DNA from: Bradysia coprophila
Lineage: Eukaryota; Arthropoda; Insecta; Diptera; Sciaridae
Reading direction: 5' to 3'
Assembly: GCF_014529535.1 (NCBI RefSeq)
Contig: NW_023503496.1
Location: 992,001-1,056,000 of the forward strand
Length of the DNA: 64,000 bases
Positions 33,938-45,725 of the stretch are shown in pieces. Every line of letters begins with the position of its first letter. Position 1 is the stretch's first letter. The position numbers and the translations under genes were made by a program. The notes below the pieces were generated by a model that was not told where the DNA came from, did no database searches, and saw nothing but the letters and a program-made list of their open reading frames with translations.

Positions 33938-35439
33938 TCGGCAAATATTTATATCCTTTTTCAGTCAAAAGAAAATCCTAAATTTTACGAAAGAAAGTCT
34001 TCAAATTCGTAGAAAATTCTTTAAGGCCAGGTGAAAGTGTCTAATATCGCTAAATATGTAAACAACTTCACATGGCCTTAAAAGGCTCAAGAAAATCAGA
34101 TAAAAAGAAGAAAATTTTGAAAATAAAAAAAATATGGAAAATTCATCCAGAAACAGTAACAATCCTCTGAAAATCCTTGAAAAACGATGGGAAAATCATC
34201 AAAAGATTGTCTTTTTGAAAATCCTCAACGAAATGTACAAATATGTTCCCTCGAGCCGTGCTGTACCGCCAAATTGAATGTTTTATCGTGTGAAACGGAT
34301 GAGATCAACGCACTGCAATACGCTGTTCTTGTGCTTGGCTAGCAACTTATTGACGAGTTATTTATTAGACATAACCACATAGCCTGCTTAAAATGCTCAT
34401 CAGCAAGTATCGTCGAAAGATTGTCTTTCAGAATGGCTTATCCTTCAGCTCTTCCATAGACAAAACCGTCTTATTTTCACTGATACTAATAAAATAACTG
34501 AAACACATTTAGTGAAGTCAAAGTATTGATTTTAGAAGGCGAGCGGAGCGAGAAATTTTAATTTTTTTTATCGGGAGCGGACATAAGAGGGTTGAAGAGA
34601 ATAAACAGGATTTAAAAAAAAACGAGAAATTAATTTTTATATTTCTCACCAGTACGGACGCACACAGGGTGTCAGTCTATCATACCTTTACATAGGCTGA
34701 AAACCGTCCTTTATTTTCCTCGTTCCGAGCACTTCTTTTGGGATTCCTCAGCATGTGAATCCTTTTGCATGCTTCTTCTTCACCGAAAAGAGTTCATTTC
34801 ATCAATTAAGCATTTTCTTTGGTTGTCTCAGCATGCACAAATATTTTACAAAACTCGGACGGAAAAAGTCTCGTTTTATGGTGACTATTCACCTCGTATC
34901 AACAGAGAACTCATTGGCACTGGATAAACAGCAATACAAACAACAAACCGCTTTATTTCAACAGCATAAATTTATTGAACTAATTTTTACTCTTCGCACA
35001 TCTCCATCCAAAGACGGCATGCAGCACAATTATATATATATGTATATTATGTATAGAGACATTCAAGCGTTAACGAAAGATTTAAACATCCAGAACAATG
35101 TCTAGAATCGTGTGGACTAATCTAAGATAATTTTATTGGTTTGTTTTCCAAGCATGGATAATCTGTCCATATCGATAAACTTCCGGTTATTAAGTTCACA
35201 TCCAGTCACACAATTTTATAACCTCGACATCGACTCGACATAATAAATTGCACGTTGAGTGTGTGGGTAACTTAATCCTAAAACATTTTTGAATTTATAC
35301 TTCCATCGACAATCGACATCAATTGGGGGGAGGGATCTCATTTATTGTTGCTAAGGGAAATTGATAACGTCGAGCAGCATTGTTCGCATTCAACGACAGA
35401 ACAATTCTATGGTCCAAATGGTGGTGAGGGATTCTTTTG

Positions 35440-36130
35440 TAAGGCAGCTAACCGAAATCGGACTTATTTTCCAGTTGACGTTTTTATGTGTGCCTCGAAA
35501 GGTGTAAGTGTCTAGAAGTCAAAAACATTTTCAAAAAATTCCTCGACGCTTATGCGAGGTGACAGGTGGGAGGTGACAAAAAACCGAAAAGTGCACTTTT
35601 CTTTTGGAACGTACAGGGTTGTGTGGGGTGTCATTAGAAAGGCAATTGCATGTACTTTCGGGGCAATTGGGTTCTATTGGATTCAAAAACGTCCACATTG
35701 AGATATGAGCGGTTGAAAATATTGGAAAAAATCTGACTATTTCGACGCAGTTTCAGCGGTTTCGGATGTAGAGGAACCGCTAGAAAGTTACCGAAATTGT
35801 CAAATTTGAATTTATTTTTCAGCGGAGCGGCTCACATCTCAGCAGTGTGGTTCAATTTTGGGTCCCAATAGGACCCTTTTGCCCCGAAAGTACATGCAAA
35901 TATCGTTCTAATGACATCCCACACGACCCTTTGCGTTCCATGTAGCTGAAGAAATTTCCGAAAGAAAAGTGCGCGTTTTCAGTTTTCGAGCACCTCCGAG
36001 CACCGACTAGCTTTAGCAGCGTCGAGGAACTTTTTGAAACTGATTTTGGCTTACAGCGACTAACACCTTTCCAGACACACAAGAAATGTCCACCGGAAAA
36101 TCTATCCGATTTCGGAAGGCTGTTTTTCAT
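35440..36130. repeat. Large foldback element, about 260-bp diverged arms
   Basis: 35440-35700 is mirrored by 35850-36120. Shared words include CATGTACTTTCGGGGCAA, GTGGGGTGTCATTAGAA (mirrored as TTCTAATGACATCCCAC), GCACTTTTCTTT and TTCCTCGACGCT. 25540-25740 is a partial copy. Confidence 0.7.
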
Positions 36131-36584
36131 CAGAATCCCTCGGTCCATTTGTGTTCAGTAAATGACCATTTAAGCACATCATCAACAACTAGCATTTCAT
36201 TTCGATGATTAAGACTAACGTTGTCAGAGAAGTGACATGTGGAACCTCTCGACAGAGCAATGGAAACTCTATGAAGAGTTGAAATTCTACAGAGGAAGTG
36301 GAACTGTTCTCAGAAACTCGAAACTATCCTGAAGTTGAAATTCTTCAGATAAGTTGACAAGAAGAAGGTGTAAACTTCCAGAGTAGTTCAAACTCTACAT
36401 ATAGAAGGTTGAAAATCTAGATAACAATTCTAAATTCTTACAAGTCTGAAGATGAAGTTTAAACTCCTGAGAGACATTGAACGTTAAATCTCTTAAAGAT
36501 CTGATGAAATTCTCTGAAGAAAGTCCCATTGATCCTGATCAAATCGATAATTTGGAGAAAGTTGAAACTCTGAGGCTCTAAAAA

Positions 36585-37372
36585 TCCACCAGAAAATTAA
36601 AATTCCAGAAGATATTTGAAAATCTTCTGAATGGGCGCAGACTTTACAGAGGAAATGAAGTCTCCGGTGGAATTTTAAACTTTCCAGAGGAATCCTGAAT
36701 CCTGGTGGAGTCCAAACTCTCTGCGTTTTTCACGGAAAGATTGATCTGTCTGGGAGGGGTTGAAATCTTCCGATCTCTTAAAGGCAAAACTGCCGACGTT
36801 AGCCAGTATTATTTCCCATCATTGTTAACGTTGAAATGACCACACTTTTCTGACCACAAACTTCTCCAAATCGACTGGTAGAAATTTTCCAAGTAAGGAT
36901 CGGATCGGGCCCGGGTTGATCTTTTCCATTTAGGTTAACGAGAACCGGATTTTAACCAGAACTTCAACTAAAAATTCCGGTTCTACCCGAAATTGACATG
37001 AATCTAAATTCTTCGATTTCGGGATCGGTTTAAAACCCGAACCTTTATTGGGTCGGCCCGAACCTGAACTTTTACCTTCAGACATGACCTGAACCTGAAC
37101 TTTTCAGGATGGATCAGTTCGGGTTCGGGTAACCTGCAATTCTCCAACAGGAAATTAAAACTTCAGATGATAGTTGAAACTCTGCTGAATGGGCGCACAT
37201 TTTACAGAGGAAATACAGTCTCCGGTGGAATTTTCAATTTTCCAGATGGAGTCGAAACTCTCTGCACTCTTCACGAAAAGTTTGAGCTTTTCGGGAGAGT
37301 TGAAATCATCCGCTGAAGCTAACAATTTCCGGATGACGTTTCAGATCTCTTAGAGGCAAACTGCTGAACTTC
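36585..37372. repeat. Direct duplication of a 215-bp block
   Basis: 36585-36800 and 37148-37372 share GAATGGGCGCA, TTTACAGAGGAAAT, AGTCTCCGGTGGAATTTT, AACTCTCTGC, TTCACG and AGATCTCTTA-type words in order. The spacer at 36900-37140 is rich in GGTTCGGG/CCTGAACC words. Surrounding sequence from 36220 has loosely repeated GTTGAAA and CTCT motifs. Confidence 0.6.
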
Positions 37373-37419
37373 CGGTTCGATCTAAACTTGACATGAACCT
37401 GAACCATTCGATTTCCGGT

Positions 37420-37632
37420 TCATCTCAAACTTTGGGTCTAACCGAATCTGAACTTTTGCTTTCGGATTTGACTCGAACCTGAAATTTTCAGGATGGAGCT
37501 GGTAGGGTTCGGATAACCAGAAATGACAGATTTTCACGAACCCTACCAGCTCCACCCTGAAAATTTCAGGTTCGAGTCAAATCCGAAAGCAAAAGTTCAG
37601 ATTCGGTTAGATCCAATTAAAGTTTGGGATGA
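37420..37632. repeat. Long inverted repeat, about 92-bp arms, 25-bp loop
   Basis: The left arm (37420-37511) runs to GAGCTGGTAGGGTTCG. It is mirrored by CGAACCCTACCAGCTC from 37537, with very few mismatches in the inner 85 bp. The high arm identity suggests recent formation. Confidence 0.85.
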
Positions 37633-38134
37633 ACGCGAAATCTAAGGGTTCAGGTTCTGGTCAAGTTCTGGTCGAACCTGAAATCTTAGTGCAGTTTCCG
37701 GTCAGTAAGAGCCCGACCCGTTTTGAGCATTGTTTCCAATCCAACGAACGGCTGGCCTGAACCGCATTCACTTTTGTTCTTAATTTTGCTTTTCTAATCA
37801 AATGGAATGTTCACGAAAATTCTAACTGTTCCATCAACGAATCACTTGCTACCGGTTATGCACTAACGATATAATCATGATTTTATCACATCATCTACCT
37901 AGCTACACAATCGGTTGAATGATTTCCTAATTCTTCTTCTCCTTCGTCTTCCTCATCTCCTTCTGCTGATAGATTTCCTCATTTTTGCTTTGCTTTTAAA
38001 TTAAAATAAATTAAATTTCTTAAAACTTTAAATTCAGCTAACATTTATCCTGCCACCGGACGCGACCCAACGAGCTACGCGTTCCGATACCGAACACTCA
38101 AAATTTACAAAAGAAACGCATCCACAATTGGTCC

Positions 38135-41100
38135 TTACTGATTCGGTCGGTTCGGTAACGGTGGTGGTGCACCACTTCGACTGGGAATCGGCGGTCGCAC
38201 ACGCATTGGCAATGGTGGTGGCTGTTGACGCACTACTGTCGGTGGAATGCGTGGTGGTTCTTGTTGTGTTACGTCTAGGTCATAAACATTTCCGTCCGGC
38301 TGTTGATATTCGTTCGGTCTCATTGGACCGGATGATGATGGTAGTACAGGTGGCGGAAGTACTGGTGGTGGTTCGCGTGGAACGGGAATATTCTGAACGG
38401 GAAAGCGAAAGTTAAAAAAAACCGAACAGGCACACGTTGCATTGACCAAAAATACTCACAAAATTGTCGTCGTTAATTTCCTCGTAAATGGCCGTCGATT
38501 GTTGTTCCTCTTGCGGTGAAATTGGTTGACTTGGCACCGACACGGGCGGTTCAATTTTCATTCGGCCCAACATATCCGGAATGACGCTGATAACACCGGC
38601 TCTCGGCACATGTTTCGGCGATGCATTTGTCGATTTCGGTAATGGTGGACGAGATGGTGGCGCTGGTCTCTGTGGACTTTTCGGCCGTTGTGGCGGTACT
38701 TTCGGTATGCCTAACGAATTGTAATCGGCCGGCGCAATCGGTTGATAATCGCACAATGGAACGGTGTTGGTGGTGCAGAGTGCTATCTCACGTTCCACTT
38801 CTTCGACCCAGTTTTCGGTTTTCAGCTTGAAATGCAATGTGATGCCACAAACGCATACCGAACGTTTCTGGACGGCTGTGAGTGCCGATTGACCGTCACG
38901 GAATGTGATCCACATTGTTTCGCCAACGTAACGCACGAGTGTCACCTCACCGATTTGTGTTAGCTCTTGGAGCAGCGCTGCCATTACATCCTCGTCATAG
39001 ATGCTGGATTCATCGTCGTCATCGTGATTGGTCGAATGTTCCGCCTGTGATCATAGACCGGGACGGTTACACTTCAGAAAAATTTTGTTCAGAAATTAAA
39101 GGGAGACTTACGTGAATGACGATGGTTGCATCTGGTGGCCCAAGGAACTGGATAACCTCACGGAACACTTGCTGTCTCAGCTCCTGATCAATTTGAAAGA
39201 TTTCTATGTCGATAATTGCGATGACTGGCCGATGATCGCTCTGCTTCAATTCGGAACGGCCGTAGTGGATGAGTTTGCCTTGATTCCAGTCGGGTGATTT
39301 ATCAGCGTCTGGATGCGATTTTCTGCGACGCCACAGTACGCGATCTGTCCAAGCTGGTGCCCGACATTTTTCGCTGGTATCGTAGTCGTCGCTGAACAGA
39401 TCATACTTGTATGTCGGCGGGAATGTTATGGGCCCTTCGATGAAATCGTTGAACACATTTCCTTGCGCCTTCTGCTCGTTTAACTGGTCGTGCTGGAGAA
39501 CGGGATCGATTTCACCGGTTTTCAGTTGCTCCCTCAACTCCTCTTTGTCCATGTCGATTCGGTAGTTGAAGTCGCCGCACCAGAAAACGTAATCGTGTGA
39601 CTTCAGTGACCGACCCTGAAAATTGGGAATTTCGTTTTTTGTGAATGAGAATCACATCTGCCCCGCATAACGTTCGGACTTACCATCGGAAAGGCGATCT
39701 TTCGCGTTATCTCCGCATAGTCGGCATTCCGTTCGGCAACTTGAGACTGACCAGCAGCAAAATGAGCGGCCAAAAAGCAAATGGATGAACCGTACAACAC
39801 AAATCGGATTGCTGTGGCACCTTTATTTCCCGTTGCACCGCCCAGACCAGTTTTCACACAGTCGACAGCCACGTCTCGGATATGTGGCGCATGCTCTGGT
39901 CTTATGAAAATGTACAAGCACACACCGACCAATTGCTGATATGTTAACAGTGCATACGGATGCTCTCGGGACAGTGTTCGTTGTAGTTCTTCCGCCCAGG
40001 CTTTCGCATTGTCCGAACTGGCAGCCATAATGTTACCAGCATTCAAATCCACAATCTCCTGGAAACCAACGGCAACAATGTCCAATGGTTCGCTGGAACC
40101 GTCCTGCGGGTGACTGACGTCGACCAATGCTGTCGAACCGAAAATGTTGGAATTAGACGAACGCTGGACTCCGGTACAATAAACGACTTACATTTCGATC
40201 GAGCCAGTTGATGTGAGTCGAGTAACCAATCGGCTAACGACACATCTTTGTACGCAACGCTACGGAAATGCTTGCCACCATTGACGTTGTACGTGCCGAC
40301 CGCCACTCGAATTTCCTTCGGCCGAACGTATTCGGTGTGGCGTTTGCACATTTCTCGCAGAACCGTTGTCGGTGCGTGCAGCATATTAGATGGCAATAGT
40401 ATCCGGGCTCTGTCAGCCAATTCGGACGAAAGTGTCGATCCAACGAGGAGAATGTCGATCGCTTCCTGCTTTGAATTGTCCAGAAGATTATTTTGAATGG
40501 TGCGAGCTGCCGAACGAGCACCGTCCATCAGCTGAAAAGACGTCGAAGGTGCAAACACACATTTCAACCAAGATCACGAAGCGTCTGAATCAACGACTTA
40601 CCTTAGATCCACCCTGTATCGCTCCGGTGCCCGCATAGATTTTACTGACCTCGTTGCCATTGTTGACCCACATCTGTCGGAAAACTTCTTCGAACCGCGT
40701 GTTAGCCTGTCGCTTATCGGCGAGACCCATCACTTGGATCTGTTCGTTGAGAGTGTCCAAACCGAGGAATGTTTGGACGCAGTTCGTTCGATCCAGGCAA
40801 TCGAGACAATTCGTCCTGATGCATCCCCGTTGTTCACTATAAGCGATGTGGAAAGTCCGTGTCAATTAAGTCGATGCAAGCAAGAGTCACTTTCCGGACT
40901 AAAATTACCTCAAGACCTGATCGCCGGACGCATGAAAAATGCCAAACTGGCACGTGTACTCTTCCAGTCGATTTTTCAATTTGGCCAACGCGGTCATATT
41001 GCCACCACGACACTCCTGATGATAATCGAAGACGATGTGCTGGACATCTTCGCTATGCTGTGACTCTTTGTGATGGCGTTGGAACTCATTGCTCAACATC

Positions 41101-42138
41101 GCCTCACCCTCCTTGCTTCCGATCATGCTCGTTCCCAGTAAATTAACGATGGCCTGATGTCCATACCGAGCCTTCATCATGACCATGTGTCGATCGAACG
41201 AGGCCAGACTCGCCTCAAAGCCACGTGATAATCGCACTTTATGCGAACCGACTTGGACTCCGGGCTGTTCCCAAAACAGTGGAACAGATCCCCTCGTTTG
41301 CACATACGATGACACGTCGCCGTCCACATAAATGACCTGTTCCGTTTCAACGAAATTGGCCACACATCCTTCGTCATTCGTACCACGAACATTGAATCGA
41401 GTGCCAGCTCTTTCGCAACTCAATCGGGAAATAATGGCAGCTCGGGCCTGACGACTTCCAGCGTAAATGGTCCGAATTTCGATGGAACCGCAAATCGTTT
41501 TGAGCAACCAGAATTCCGTGTCGACACCGTAGCGCATCAGATGTGTGAACAGCATACGATTCCAGAAAAATCGATTGTCCACTTCATTGGCACGCCGTCG
41601 ACGTTGTGCACACAACGTCAAATCGAATTGGGACAGTCCAACGGTAATGCCACCCGACCACGAGAAATAGAACGTGCCCGAATTCAACACCTTGCGCACC
41701 TCGGCAATTTTGTCCTCATTCGGTTGCTGATGTTGCAACGACACAAACTGTGTCTGGGTGATGCGAAAGATTTCGACGTCACCGATTTTGCCAACAGAAA
41801 AGCATCCCGTCACCACCACCAGATACAATACCGACGTCTCGCCGGCATTGAGTTGAAGTACTCCCAGGCAACCGTATGCGTCTGCAATCTTTGTGTAATT
41901 CTTGCGGATAATTTCAGTTTCCTGCGACGCTGTAAGGTAACAGATTGTTTCGAAATCACAAAAATTTCCGTTCGATCGATCGAATCGGTTGCAGTGCAAC
42001 GAATGACTTACACAAAACAGCCACCGCTTGTGACTCGAATAAAAGTGCATCCGATTTGTTTCGATGTTCCAGCAGGATGCTGTGCGGACTCGGCGGTTTC
42101 GATTTTTCGAGCACTCGAAACCCCTTTGACATTGCCAT
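38135..42138 (-). CDS. Synj: Synaptojanin, Sac1 plus 5-phosphatase phosphoinositide phosphatase (8 exons)
   Basis: Synaptojanin dephosphorylates PI(4,5)P2 and other phosphoinositides to uncoat endocytic vesicles at synapses. Exons on the minus strand: 42138-42012, 41929-40909, 40836-40602, 40531-40192, 40129-39684, 39615-39112, 39044-38460, 38392-38135. All joins are GT-AG and in phase, giving 1171 residues (fly about 1220). The N terminus [18 protein letters not shown] is typical. The Sac1 domain carries [15 protein letters not shown] and the CX5R site [10 protein letters not shown] (Cys393, Arg399). The inositol 5-phosphatase domain follows from about 490 with [25 protein letters not shown], the catalytic CGDFNYRID (736-744) and PAWTDRVLW (810-818). 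An RRM-like domain (about 892-990) and a proline-rich tail ([29 protein letters not shown]) end the protein. Catalytic residues are intact. Confidence 0.95.
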
Positions 42139-42484
42139 TTCTTACTGAACCAACCGAAAACCAGGTTTCGATCGCAAAAAATTTCTTGTCTTCAATTTTA
42201 TCGTCGACTCACACTTAACCCGAAAATGCTATTTTTGCATTTAATGTCAAGATAGCCAAGAGAGTTCAACACGAACGAACCGAGATGTGTGTTGGCCTCC
42301 GTTCGCAGAGACTAAAACAAAAGAAAAGATGAAAATAAAATCAAATTACGCCCCCAATTCGAACACACAATAACATTACATCCCCCACACTGGACGAGAA
42401 ACGAATATTGGCAACGTTATGACGAATTGCGATTATTTATTCTGTTCACTCGTACGACCGACAATTCAATGCAATAAATGTGTG

Positions 42485-42732
42485 CACGACAAAAACATCG
42501 TCGATTGTTTGCCTCAGATCAACAGCAGAAAAAATTTCGTGAGGACGTTTCAAAGAAAACAATCTATTGACTTTTGACGTTTGAATAATATGGAGTTTCT
42601 CTGGTAGGTTGCACATGCGTGTGTGTGCGAAATGCACTTGTCAAATCGCATCACATCGCACTTGTGTGGGTGACACGAAACGTTGCTGTGAGCGGTCGCC
42701 CCTGGTATGAAATTTAAATTCCTTTGTTGGGT
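42485..42732. promoter_or_regulatory. Upstream block shared by the synaptojanin and zinc-finger genes (copy 1)
   Basis: This block starts CGACAAAAACATCGTCGAT and ends near AAATTTAAATTCCTTTGTTG. It recurs at 48134-48312 in the same orientation. Shared internal words are GAAAGAAAACAA, TTTTGACGTTTG, ATAATA, GCGTGTGTG and GCTGTGAGCGG/AGC. Both copies lie upstream of minus-strand genes (347 and 177 bp from the start codons). They could be a duplicated promoter or a transposon fragment. Confidence 0.5.
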
Positions 42733-42756
42733 ACCGTTGGGACGGTTGGGACCTTC

Positions 42757-42907
42757 TTAGGCCATACGAATTGTCAAATTACTGTCAAATTTCATCCATA
42801 GAGACAAAACCTCATCAATATTTGTATCAAAAACCGAGCTATGTGGATGAAATCGTGTTCGTTCGGCCAGTCAAGTTTCGTGTTTACAGTTACTTGGAAC
42901 AAACCTA
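42757..42907. repeat. Family-A MITE, copy 6
   Basis: Begins in GGCCATACGAATTGTCAAAT and ends TACTTGGAACAAACCTA. The left terminal GGTTTGTT is lost, as in copy 4, and the two are very similar inside. Confidence 0.75.
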
Positions 42908-43607
42908 TAGGTTTGCAATTTCGGCAATAAGTTGTGCATCGATCAAGCAAATTTTTAAAGAATTATCTCTGCCAGAGAATGATGTTTATTCTGCTAATGA
43001 AGCATACGATGGGCTTTCAGATGAAAGTGATGACGATGAACAGTGCAGAGGAATACAATTTTACAGTGGGTGACCGATAAACCCAACAAAAAGTTGGGCA
43101 AGGCAGTGAGCTCACCCTCTAAACTTGGGTCTGCGGGAAGGTTTTTTCGCGTATTTTGTAAAAGTTACTTAAGCGACTGAAACGAAATATTTTGTCGGAC
43201 TTAATGGTGAACTTTGGTGCACTTTTCTCTTTCGAACCACACCAGCTTTAAAGATGTAATTCGTCTAACGGCCTCAGAATATTAAATTTGACAGTCTCCA
43301 CTAAAGTGTCCTTGTGGCCGTATCACATTTTTGTGTGAAATTAGTGAATTTTTTAAATTTTTTGTTTATGTTCTACGTAAACGCTGTTCATTGTTTTATT
43401 TCAACTACTCAATTTGGTGGCTCGTTGTGTTTTTGGGCTCTTCAATGTTTACCCGTCATTGTTCTTGATCGAATCGGTAATGGAATGGAGTAAAAAGTAT
43501 GACGTGTGCGACCACACTAAATTTGGTGGTGTAAACGTTGAGGTTTGTAATGTTAGATTCTTTAATAATTTGAAACTACATCGAAGAATGAAAGGGACAC
43601 GATAGTA

Positions 43608-43724
43608 TGTTACGTCACTGTTTGTAAATATTTGTTTAGGCAAGTGTGAGGTTTGCGGAACGAGCCGAAGGCGAGTATAGTAATCACATGTGTCTAAACA
43701 AGCATTTACAAGCAGTGACGTAAC
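43608..43724. repeat. Palindromic element, TGTTACGTCACTG ends
   Basis: TGTTACGTCACTGTTTGTAA is mirrored by TTACAAGCAGTGACGTAACA, continuing through TGTTTAGG/TCTAAACA. The arms are about 35 bp, with a 45-bp centre. Confidence 0.8.
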
Positions 43725-43891
43725 ACATTTTACATGTTTGTGGACGGTAAGAACGTTTTCCCTGTCACAAGCAGTGATGTAAAGTGCACTTTACCGTGCA
43801 TAAGCATGTAAAATAATTTTAGCATATAACAGAAGTTATGTTCCATTCACGGCATCTTATTAGAATTTCCCGCAACTTCGTGCTAAAATAG

Positions 43892-44050
43892 GGTTTACAC
43901 TCGCGGAATTTTGAAAACCGACACATTTTCTGTTTCTGTGTTTTACTTGAGTTTCTGATTTCTTCATATAAAAATACATGCAAAATTCACAAAAAACCAG
44001 TAGAACCCAGAACAGAAAATGTGTCGGTTTTCAAAATTCCGTGAGTGTAT
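43892..44050. repeat. Palindromic element, about 40-bp arms
   Basis: Left arm ACACTCGCGGAATTTTGAAA and the following CCGACACATTTTCTG are mirrored by CAGAAAATGTGTCGG and TTTCAAAATTCCGTGAGTGT. Confidence 0.85.
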
Positions 44051-44169
44051 AATGACGAATTATACAAATTTGGGTGTTGAAGCCTTCATTTACAACCACT
44101 CTCTGGACTTCCAAACTTTGAACTCCTCCTTACAGTTTCACACCACCGATTTTGAAATAAAAACTTCTT

Positions 44170-44670
44170 CGGACGACAAACAGAGTCTTAGCTCTTCCTT
44201 TGCCCGCACATCACGTACATACCAATTTTGCTTAACCTGAGACGAGACGTTCAGGGGCGCAAATTGCAGGAACCGAATTTCCTTTGGAGAAACATCCTTT
44301 GGAACGACAAACAGAGCTATAGCTCTTCCCATTCCCGCACATCACGTAAAGCTGTTTCGACCTCGAGAACTAGCGGCGGTCACAGGTCAGAGTGGACTTC
44401 GTACATACCAATTTTGCTTAGCCTAAGACGAAAAGCTCAGGGGCGCAAATTGCAAGAACCGTACACAGAAAACCAAAACAAGACTCCTTTTCACACTTAT
44501 TGGACTTCAAGGAAACATCCTTCGGAGAAACATCCTTTGGAACGACAAACAGAGCTATATCTCTTCCCTTTCTCGCACATCACGTAAAGTGGCAAAAAAA
44601 AAGAAAAAAGAAAAGCTGTTTCGACCTCGAGAACTAGCGACGGTCCCAGGTCAGAGTGGACTGACCATCT
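44170..44670. repeat. Local direct repeats, about 190-265-bp spacing
   Basis: ACCAATTTTGCTTAnCCTnAGACGA (44222, 44411), AACATCCTTTGGAACGACAA (44290, 44530) and GTTTCGACCTCGAGAACTAG (44353, 44619) each occur twice in the same order. This indicates a tandem duplication followed by small insertions, including an A-rich tract at 44593-44612. Confidence 0.7.
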
Positions 44671-44882
44671 TCAGTTGCTTCTGCTAGCCTCTTACACAAG
44701 ACAGCAGCAGTACTTTCCATTAACAAGTGTAGGATAGTTTGCATTGAGACATTGCCATCTGCTGATGGAAAATTTGGGTAAATCGCGGAAAGCTGCTAAG
44801 AAATCACCAAAAAAATGCAGCAAAGCAAACAAAAGAATTGAGCCTGAGCTCCAAAAGCAAAAGTAAAAAACAAAAAATTCTC

Positions 44883-45092
44883 ATGCGCCGTACTCACGAT
44901 TCTTACGTCGTCACCAACCGTCTGATGCGCCCATTTTCACCATTCATCCATCCAGCGAAAACTGCACAATCACCAGCAAACAGCAACAACAACGAAACGG
45001 AAAAACGAAAATATCGCGAAAAACCTTCGATCGAAGGACTGAAAATGTTTCTTAGCCTTCTCCGCAGCAACAATACTGAACAAAATCAGTAG
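44883..45092 (+). CDS. Small basic hypothetical ORF (69 aa)
   Basis: An ATG at 44883 opens 69 codons of Ser-, Asn- and Lys-rich sequence (MRRTHDSYVVTNRLMRPFSP... to a Leu-rich end IEGLKMFLSLLRSNN). The frame is open upstream to 44766. In another frame 44764-44865 encodes a Lys-rich peptide (MENLGKSRKAAKKSPKK...), so a frameshift between the two is conceivable. No domain was recognised and no poly(A) signal was found close by. It may be chance. Confidence 0.22.
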   Translation: MRRTHDSYVVTNRLMRPFSPFIHPAKTAQSPANSNNNETEKRKYREKPSIEGLKMFLSLLRSNNTEQNQ

Positions 45093-45176
45093 AAGAAAAT
45101 CTCGTAGTGAGTGAAGTATGGCCTCAAGCTACACTAATTGGCCCAAAATTCCGCAAAATTGGTATGTACGAAATTG

Positions 45177-45250
45177 TGCCGGGTAGCTCAAGTGGTAAGA
45201 GCATTGCCCCGGAAAGGTGAAGATTGTGGGTTCGTCTCCCACTCTGGCAC
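45177..45250 (+). tRNA. tRNA-like cloverleaf, loop CCGGAAA (nominal anticodon GGA)
   Basis: All four arms can pair. The acceptor stem TGCCGGG pairs with TCTGGCA with two G-T pairs. The D arm is GCTC/GAGC with loop AAGTGGTAA. The anticodon stem TTGCC pairs with GGTGA including wobbles. The T arm is GTGGG/CCCAC around TTCGTCT. Against a functional tRNA: position 33 is C rather than T, the B box has TTCGTCT, and a Ser tRNA would need a long variable arm. It is probably a well-preserved tRNA-derived SINE head or a recent tRNA pseudogene. Confidence 0.4.
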
Positions 45251-45676
45251 CAATTTTTCATTTCAAATGACACCTTCAAAATCACTCTACATTCCAAATT
45301 TACATTTGAACACTCAGAATTTCGTACATTTGAAGACTTTCCTCAAATCTACTGTAATAGTCCGTTGCTAAAGCGTAACGATAAAAATACCGAAGATTCT
45401 AATCAACGTGAAGGACATCCACAACATCCCATCCAGAGTTAGTTTTCCGACTAAAAAAACTAGGAGGCTTGCGGCTCCCAGCAAGTGCGTAATCTACTAT
45501 TTGATAGATGACAACGGAGCCATAGTCCGGTTTTCTTGAAAAAGTAACCCAGAAAAATCCTTAATGCTTTCGACTGGATAGACAGACTGCGCGTAGACTC
45601 TATACTGTAGGGCTGAGCCACTGCTTAATGAGATTAAAATGCGATCGTTACATTGGTGTGACAATTTCAAAATCTT

Positions 45677-45682
45677 TTTATT
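45677..45682 (-). terminator. Poly(A) signal, zinc-finger gene
   Basis: AATAAA on the minus strand, about 45 bp past the zinc-finger stop codon. Confidence 0.7.
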
Positions 45683-45725
45683 GGAACCAATCTTTCGTTT
45701 AAGCTTATGAAAGACATTACAAACG

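Larger units (their letters stand above)
32026..38134. other. Intergenic, repeat-dense 6-kb region between TEX2 and synaptojanin
   Basis: No gene is supported. Named repeats inside are 32719-32830, 33081-33234, 33387-33514, 33577-33937, 35440-36130, 36585-37372 and 37420-37632. 34000-35440 is AT-rich and shows only short open frames without domains. The TEX2 promoter should lie just above 32025, and the synaptojanin 3' untranslated region just below 38135. Confidence 0.5.
42139..45725. other. Intergenic between synaptojanin and the zinc-finger gene
   Basis: It contains the synaptojanin upstream block (42485-42732), a family-A MITE (42757-42907), two palindromes (43608-43724, 43892-44050), a direct-repeat region (44170-44670), a weak small ORF (44883-45092) and a tRNA-like sequence (45177-45250). 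42911-43070 encodes an acidic stretch (NEAYDGLSDESDDDEQCRG) that could be a remnant exon but has no partner. Confidence 0.45.

Noticed and set aside
34755-35105. 116-codon open frame in the TEX2-synaptojanin gap
   Set aside because: Low-complexity composition, no recognisable motif, no nearby splice or poly(A) evidence.
42911-43073. Acidic coding exon (NEAYDGLSDESDDDEQ)
   Set aside because: It looks protein-like and ends near a GT, but no in-phase partner exon or domain was found; chance or transposon remnant.
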